Shown here: positions 39,527 to 44,189 of the stretch, in pieces
Position numbering within the stretch: position 1 is the first letter of the stretch
Layout of the letters: every line of letters starts with the position of its first letter
Assembly: GCA_002069125.1 (NCBI GenBank)
Contig: MVZN01000021.1
Span: 1-44,189, forward strand
DNA length: 44,189 nucleotides
DNA from: Spirochaetes bacterium ADurb.BinA120
GTDB taxonomy: Bacteria; Spirochaetota; UBA4802; UBA5368
Direction of reading: 5' to 3'
Translations under genes and position numbers: made by a program
The notes under the pieces: model-generated
Databases searched by the model: none
What the model saw: the letters and a program-made list of their open reading frames with translations, nothing else
Told to the model about the DNA's origin: nothing

Positions 39527-40890
39527 TCCGTCTCCCGTGTTTCCTTGAGCATGAGGTCTATTCCGTCGCGTATGATGCGCTGGATGTCCGTCTTCGAGGG
39601 ACAGGCGTATTCGCACAGCGCGAAATCTTCCGGAGCGACCTCGAGTATGCCGAGTTTTTCCATCTCTTCAATGTCGCCGGCCAGTATGGATTTTAACAGA
39701 AAGGAGGGAAGTATGTCCATCGGTAGCAGTCGATCGTAGATGCCCGTGGCGACAAAGGCGCGCACGCTCCCGTTGCGGTTCGAGTCGATGGAGAAGCGCC
39801 GCCGCGGCATGATCCTCGAAACGAACGAAGCGGAAACGCTCTCCAGCGAGAATCCCGGCGCGAGCCAGCCGAGGAAGACGCTCTTTCGCGCCTCCGGTAT
39901 CAGCGTGACCAGCGTGTCCGTGAATCCGAGGAATCCGTCCGCGCCGGCGTTCCTGCCAGTGAGGACGTTGCCCGAAATACAGCGTACCGGCCCCGCCTCG
40001 CCCGACGGTTCCGCGAATGACGAGAGCGCGGCACCCGCGATGGTCCGGACATGGCGCCTGCGCGCCGCGGCGCTTCCGGCGACGGCGACGGTCACCTCGA
40101 ACGAGGGAGCGCCGGTGATGAAGTATCGCCCTATGAGAATGACGCCCTGCGCGGTGCAGTGCCATACGACGTCGTTGACCCCGTTTACGGGCGCGACGTG
40201 ATGAATATGCATGCCGACATTGCCCGCGGGGTGAGGCCCTTCGAAATGATGGATCTCCGCGTTCGTGATGTCCGCAAGGAAGGAAGATTCTTTCGGCTTT
40301 CCGTCGACGCAGAGGTGCACTTTTCCTGTCGTGAGGGCCGCCAGCACGTCGATGCCGCGCTGGAATTCCCGTTCGTGGTCCCGCACGATGAGTCCCTGGT
40401 CGGGGGCGAGCGGAGAGGTGTCCATTGCCGTCACGAAGATATCGCGCGGTTGGACCAGCGGATCGGCGACCGTGCCGAAGGGGCGCTGGCGGATGAAGGG
40501 GAAGAGCCCGGTGGCGCAGAGCGCGGCGATGATGCTGTCCCGCGCCGGGGGGCCGATGCGTTTCGGCGGCGCCGGCAGGTTCGCCGAATGCTGTTTTCCG
40601 TCGGTCCGGATGATGACCGCCTCGAGGGCCCTGCGCTCGCCGCGGCGGACCTCGGCCACCGTGCCGCTCGCGGGGGATGTTACCACCAGCGATTCCCTCC
40701 GTCTGTCGCGCCAGAGCGGCGTGCCGACCTTTACTCTCTCGCCGCCCTCCACGAGCGGTTTGGGCGTCATGCCGTAAAAGTCGGCTGCGCAGAGACCGAC
40801 GGCTTCGGGGAACGGGGCGCGTTCGAGGTGCTTTTCGGCCTCGCCCGCGATTCGGATGTCGTAGCCTTTCTTGAGCCTGTAGTATGCCAT
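39523..40890 (-). CDS. nqrA: Na+-translocating NADH:quinone reductase subunit A
   Basis: 455 residues, soluble cytoplasmic subunit. Conserved stretches include the start YYRLKKGYDIRIAGEAEKHL, the biotinyl/lipoyl-like KPLVEGGERVKVGTPLW with SPASGTVAEVRRGERRALEA, FPFIRQRPFGTVADP, HIHHVAPVNGVNDVVWHCTA and the C-terminal FALCEYACPSKTDIQRIIRD. The CxxxC pair near the end is retained. NqrA contacts the quinone-binding region of the complex. ATG 40890 has no strong ribosome site, and the nqrM-like gene ends 73 bp upstream. Confidence 0.97.
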   Translation of the reverse strand: MAYYRLKKGYDIRIAGEAEKHLERAPFPEAVGLCAADFYGMTPKPLVEGGERVKVGTPLWRDRRRESLVVTSPASGTVAEVRRGERRALEAVIIRTDGKQHSANLPAPPKRIGPPARDSIIAALCATGLFPFIRQRPFGTVADPLVQPRDIFVTAMDTSPLAPDQGLIVRDHEREFQRGIDVLAALTTGKVHLCVDGKPKESSFLADITNAEIHHFEGPHPAGNVGMHIHHVAPVNGVNDVVWHCTAQGVILIGRYFITGAPSFEVTVAVAGSAAARRRHVRTIAGAALSSFAEPSGEAGPVRCISGNVLTGRNAGADGFLGFTDTLVTLIPEARKSVFLGWLAPGFSLESVSASFVSRIMPRRRFSIDSNRNGSVRAFVATGIYDRLLPMDILPSFLLKSILAGDIEEMEKLGILEVAPEDFALCEYACPSKTDIQRIIRDGIDLMLKETRETE

Positions 40891-40963
40891 ATCGATTCAG
40901 CCGATGCCAGAAGTGTAATGCCGCCCGACGGATAACGCAAGGCAAATAACGACCTGCCGGGGC

Positions 40964-41146
40964 CTATTTCGGATCTTCACAGTTATTCCGCCGCGCCGCG
41001 CCGCACCAGGCGCACGGGCCGGAAGAGCCCGGTTCGAGCCCGCATGTCTTTTTTGTCCGGCCGTCCCCCCCGCGCGTGTACACCAGCGCCATAACCGCCA
41101 TGAAGAGCGCGACGAGCGCGAACGCGAGAAGTGCAGAGGTCATCAT
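40964..41146 (-). CDS. nqrM: NqrM-like small Cys-rich membrane protein (DUF539-like)
   Basis: 60 residues. An N-terminal membrane helix (SALLAFALVALFMAVMALVY) is followed by KKTCGLEPGSSGPCAWCGAA and NNCEDPK, four cysteines in the order C-x8-C-x2-C-x6-C. NqrM of Vibrio has the same layout (one helix, then a CGGL motif and further cysteines) and is needed to load the Fe centre between NqrD and NqrE. Here the gene comes first in the nqr cluster, on the same strand, 73 bp before nqrA. AGGAAATA precedes the tandem ATG at 41146/41143. The Cys spacing differs from Vibrio, so I call it NqrM-like; its location supports this strongly. Confidence 0.68.
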   Translation of the reverse strand: MMTSALLAFALVALFMAVMALVYTRGGDGRTKKTCGLEPGSSGPCAWCGAARRNNCEDPK

Positions 41147-41415
41147 TATTTCCTGGTGTACGGTATTGACGGTTTACACCGACCGCCCCGGTACGGGCGG
41201 TGAACAGCGTACACGCCCGTCAGGCGCCCGGTGTTCGCCCGCGCCGGTTACGGCCCGGCAAACCCGTCCCGAAATATATCAGAACGCCGGTGGTGAAGCA
41301 AGAAATTTTTCGCGTGTTCCGGTGGAGGGTGGTTGAGGAACGGCGGTGGAAAAGGAGCTCGGTGCCGGTACTGGTCCTGTCGACCGGGTGTGCGCGATTG
41401 TGTCCGCGCCGGAGT

Positions 41416-41432
41416 CCGCGCCGGCGGCGCGG
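41416..41432 (-). terminator. GC hairpin directly after the gamma-subunit gene
   Basis: On the minus strand CCGCGCC-GCC-GGCGCGG is a perfect 7-bp stem with a 3-nt loop, three bases past the gamma-subunit stop. No T tract follows, so it may attenuate rather than end transcription towards the nqr genes. The rest of the 289-bp gap (41147-41435) holds a second inverted repeat, CCGCCC-CGGTAC-GGGCGG at 41183-41200, near the start of the nqr cluster, but no clear promoter. Confidence 0.4.
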
Positions 41433-41435
41433 GAT

Positions 41436-41987
41436 TCAGGATGCGCCGTTCGCAGCGATCTCGATGCCGCGCCGGATCGCCTCGAGGTTTGCGGGAATGG
41501 TGTTTTTAAGGCGTTCCGGGGTCACCTCGTCCATCACGGCCTCGACGTCATCGAAGCCGAGTATTCCGGATTTCTTGAGGAATGCGCCAAGGGCGATCAT
41601 ATTGGAGAGTTTAACGCTTCCCAGCGCCAGCGCCTCCTCGTTGCACCTCAGCGCGAGAGGCACGATGTCGCCGCGGTCGAGCATGGCCTCGGGCACAAGG
41701 CTTGCGTTGGCGATGAGCAGGCCCTTCGGCGCGACCTGGTCCCTGTACTTGTCGACAGCGATCGTGTCCATCGCGATGACGCACTTCGGGTGGTTGGTCA
41801 CCATGGAGCCGATCTCCTCGTCGGCGATTACCAGCGTGACGTTTGTCCGGCCGCCGCGCTTTTCGACTCCATACGAGGGCAGGTAGGTTACGTTGAGACC
41901 CCTGCGGATCGCCGCGAGGGCCACGATCTGGCTTATCATCTGTATTCCCTGGCCGCCGAAGCCCGCCATGATCACATCGTAGTACAC
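41436..41987 (-). CDS. 2-oxoacid:ferredoxin oxidoreductase, gamma subunit
   Basis: 183 residues of the pyruvate/ketoisovalerate oxidoreductase catalytic domain. IMAGFGGQGIQMISQIVALA at the start and YLPSYGVEKRGGRTNVTLVI are diagnostic; the first loop helps to bind CoA in related enzymes. The reading starts with GTG at 41987, with GAGGAGG eight bases before it, 28 bp after the beta-subunit stop. It is the last gene of a D-A-B-C operon, the order usual for 2-oxoglutarate and related ferredoxin oxidoreductases. Confidence 0.94.
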   Translation of the reverse strand: MYYDVIMAGFGGQGIQMISQIVALAAIRRGLNVTYLPSYGVEKRGGRTNVTLVIADEEIGSMVTNHPKCVIAMDTIAVDKYRDQVAPKGLLIANASLVPEAMLDRGDIVPLALRCNEEALALGSVKLSNMIALGAFLKKSGILGFDDVEAVMDEVTPERLKNTIPANLEAIRRGIEIAANGAS

Positions 41988-42015
41988 GAAATACCTCCTC
42001 TGTCCGCGGCCGTCT

Positions 42016-42764
<749 letters not shown>

Positions 42765-42768
<4 letters not shown>

Positions 42769-43829
42769 CGCGCACCTCCGCCGAGCGCCTTTTTGATTTC
42801 GGCGAGCACGTCGTCGGGGAAGGGGAAGCCCCCGCCGGGCCTGCCGTAAAAGCTGATCTCCGCGTCCTTGTGCGCGGCGATGCGCACGTCGCGCACCATC
42901 TGGCCCGTGTTCATCTCGACCACGAGGACCTTTCCGACGCGTCGCGAGTGCTCGAGTATCTGCTGTGAGGGAAACGGGAAGAGGGTGATGGGACGGATGA
43001 GGCCGACCTTCAGCCCTTCCTCGCGCGCCATGGCGATGGCCGTCTTCGCCACCCGCGCCGGCGTGCCGAAGGCTATGATGACGAGCTCGGCGTCGTCGAG
43101 GTGCTGCATCTCGACCATCACCTCTTTTTCCTGTATCTCGTCGTATTTCTGTTTTAAAAAGAGATTGTGCTCCTCCTGCTCGTAATCGCCCAGGTAGAGC
43201 GATTTGAGGAGCCGCGGCTCCCTTCCCCTGCGGCCGGTGAGCGCCCACGGCTTTTCCGGGAACTCCACGGGTTTCTCCGGGGTGAGCCGGCAGGGCTCCT
43301 GGAACTGGCCGATCATGGCGTCGGCGATGATCATGGCCGGATTACGGTATCTGTCGGCGAGCTCGAACGCCTTGATGGTGAGGTCGAACATCTCCTGCAC
43401 CGAGCCGGGCGCCAGCACGATGTTGCGGTAATCTCCGTGGCCGCCTCCGTGCACCGCCTGGTTGTAATCGCCCTGGGTCGGGGCGATGCCGCCGAGGCCG
43501 GGCCCGCAGCGCATGATGTTCACGATGACCGCCGGCATTTCGGAGCCCGCCAGGTACGATATGCCCTCCTGCATCAGCGAGATGCCGGGACCGGAGGAGG
43601 ATGTCATGGCGCGCTTGCCCGACGCGGCGGCGCCCATCACCATGTTGATCGACGCTATTTCGCTCTCGGCGGGAATGAACGTACCCCCGTGTTTCGGGAG
43701 GTTTCGCGCGAGGTATTCGGGAATGTCGTTCTGCGGCGTGATCGGGTAGCCGAAATAGAACCGGCATCCCGCCTGTATGGCTCCTTCGGCGAGGGCGATG
43801 TTGCCCTTGGTCAGCTTCTTTTCGGTCAT
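42765..43829 (-). CDS. vorB: 2-oxoacid:ferredoxin oxidoreductase, alpha subunit (VorB/KorA type)
   Basis: 354 residues: an N-terminal pyrimidine-binding domain (RFYFGYPITPQNDIPEYLAR; FIPAESEIASINMVMGAAAS; TSSSGPGISLMQEGISYLAG) and a C-terminal transketolase-like domain (LVIIAFGTPARVAKTAIAMA; VGLIRPITLFPFPSQQI; VLVVEMNTGQMVRDV). The insert GDYNQAVHGGGHGDYRNIVL matches proteins annotated as 3-methyl-2-oxobutanoate dehydrogenase subunit VorB, so branched 2-oxoacids are as likely as 2-oxoglutarate; the sequence alone does not settle the substrate. It overlaps korD-like and beta genes by ATGA at both ends. Confidence 0.94.
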
Positions 43830-44035
43830 TTATACACCTCTATCGCCGTGTCGGGACACATGACGGCGCAGGTCTTGCACCCCGTGCAGCGCTCGCGTTC
43901 CTCCTCGATGAATTCTGCCGGAAAATAGCCGATCCGGTTGTGTTCCCGGGAGACCCTGATCAGGTTGCGCGGACAGAACTCGATGCAGAAGCAGCATCCC
44001 TTGCAGCGGTCACGATCGATCACTATGTGTGCCAT
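43826..44035 (-). CDS. 2-oxoacid:ferredoxin oxidoreductase, 2x[4Fe-4S] delta subunit
   Basis: 69 residues holding two ferredoxin clusters: RCKGCCFCIEFCP (Cys11, 14, 17, 21, plus an extra Cys15) and RCTGCKTCAVMCP (Cys50, 53, 56, 60). It carries electrons from the catalytic subunits to free ferredoxin. ATG 44035 has GGAGG upstream at a rather long spacing of 12 bases. It is first in the operon and shares ATGA with the alpha gene. An in-frame extension up to 44161 would overlap the promoter and is rejected. Confidence 0.94.
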   Translation of the reverse strand: MAHIVIDRDRCKGCCFCIEFCPRNLIRVSREHNRIGYFPAEFIEEERERCTGCKTCAVMCPDTAIEVYK

Positions 44036-44100
44036 TGAAGAACCAGTCCTCCCGGGGTGTGCGCGTGAAGCGCGAGGGCCCTGTTGGATTTTTTGGAGTA

Positions 44101-44130
44101 TAATTAAGCGCGCGCGGGGGGCTGTGTCAA
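44101..44130 (-). promoter_or_regulatory. Promoter of the 2-oxoacid:ferredoxin oxidoreductase operon
   Basis: On the minus strand a perfect TTGACA (44130-44125) and TAATTA (44106-44101) are 18 bp apart, in an AT-rich pocket around a GC-only spacer. Transcription would start near 44094, leaving a leader of about 59 nt. Confidence 0.6.
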
Positions 44131-44189
44131 TAAAAATCACCCGGGGGAGGCCTTTTTTCACGGTCTCGACAAATGATGGTAAAAGCGGC

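Noticed and set aside
40051-40935. Plus-strand frame of 294 codons opposite nqrA
   Set aside because: Antisense shadow of a well conserved Nqr subunit.

Overview
The window reads as a compact, GC-rich bacterial chromosome segment. It carries about 39 protein genes, no rRNA or tRNA that I can find, no insertion sequence and no CRISPR. Gene content points to an anaerobic or facultative diderm: tungsten/molybdenum aldehyde oxidoreductase, glycyl radical enzyme, 2-oxoacid:ferredoxin oxidoreductase, Na+-translocating NADH:quinone reductase, TolC-type efflux and lipoprotein modification. The DUF115 (MptE-like) protein, the stand-alone XPB N-terminal-domain protein and the EEISWGQRI membrane protein lean towards Spirochaetota, but that placement is inference.

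Region 1 (1-7301) is a radical/tungsten enzyme island. A glycyl radical enzyme cut off by the left edge follows a radical SAM/SPASM protein of the kind that accompanies tungsten oxidoreductases. Divergent from these lies an aldehyde ferredoxin oxidoreductase (AOR) behind a structured leader of about 200 nt. A terminator follows, then an unrecognised protein with a MoaD-like half, a MoaD/ThiS-like sulfur carrier ending in GGG, and a ThiF/MoeB-like E1 enzyme. Together they look like a pyranopterin-cofactor enzyme with dedicated maturation genes.

Region 2 (7307-20289) is mixed housekeeping and signalling: a methyl-accepting chemotaxis protein, a flavin reductase-like protein, a VOC protein, a PfkB kinase, an MltD-like lytic transglycosylase, an acyl-CoA synthetase, a small unknown, a hybrid histidine kinase, a receiver-like coiled-coil protein with a small partner, and an XPB N-domain protein. 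Convergent neighbours are packed extremely tightly, with overlapping stops or hairpins at the stops.

Region 3 (20503-26135) concerns the envelope: signal peptidase I with an unusual N-terminal domain, a PASTA-tailed transpeptidase, a DUF115 protein translationally coupled to it, and lgt.

Region 4 (26431-33689) is one regulated efflux operon. A good promoter with two tandem operator-like sites precedes a TetR regulator, a TolC-like outer-membrane factor, a HlyD-like adaptor, an ATPase, two ABC-2 permeases and a second ATPase. Most genes overlap by ATGA. It resembles the E. coli ybiH(cecR)-ybhGFSR operon with the double ATPase YbhF split into two genes.

Region 5 (33818-44189) holds a membrane/TPR protein and then, on the minus strand, energy metabolism: a four-subunit 2-oxoacid:ferredoxin oxidoreductase behind a TTGACA promoter, followed by an nqrM-like small Cys-rich membrane protein and nqrABCDEF. 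The first makes reduced ferredoxin and acyl-CoA; the second couples NADH oxidation to Na+ export.
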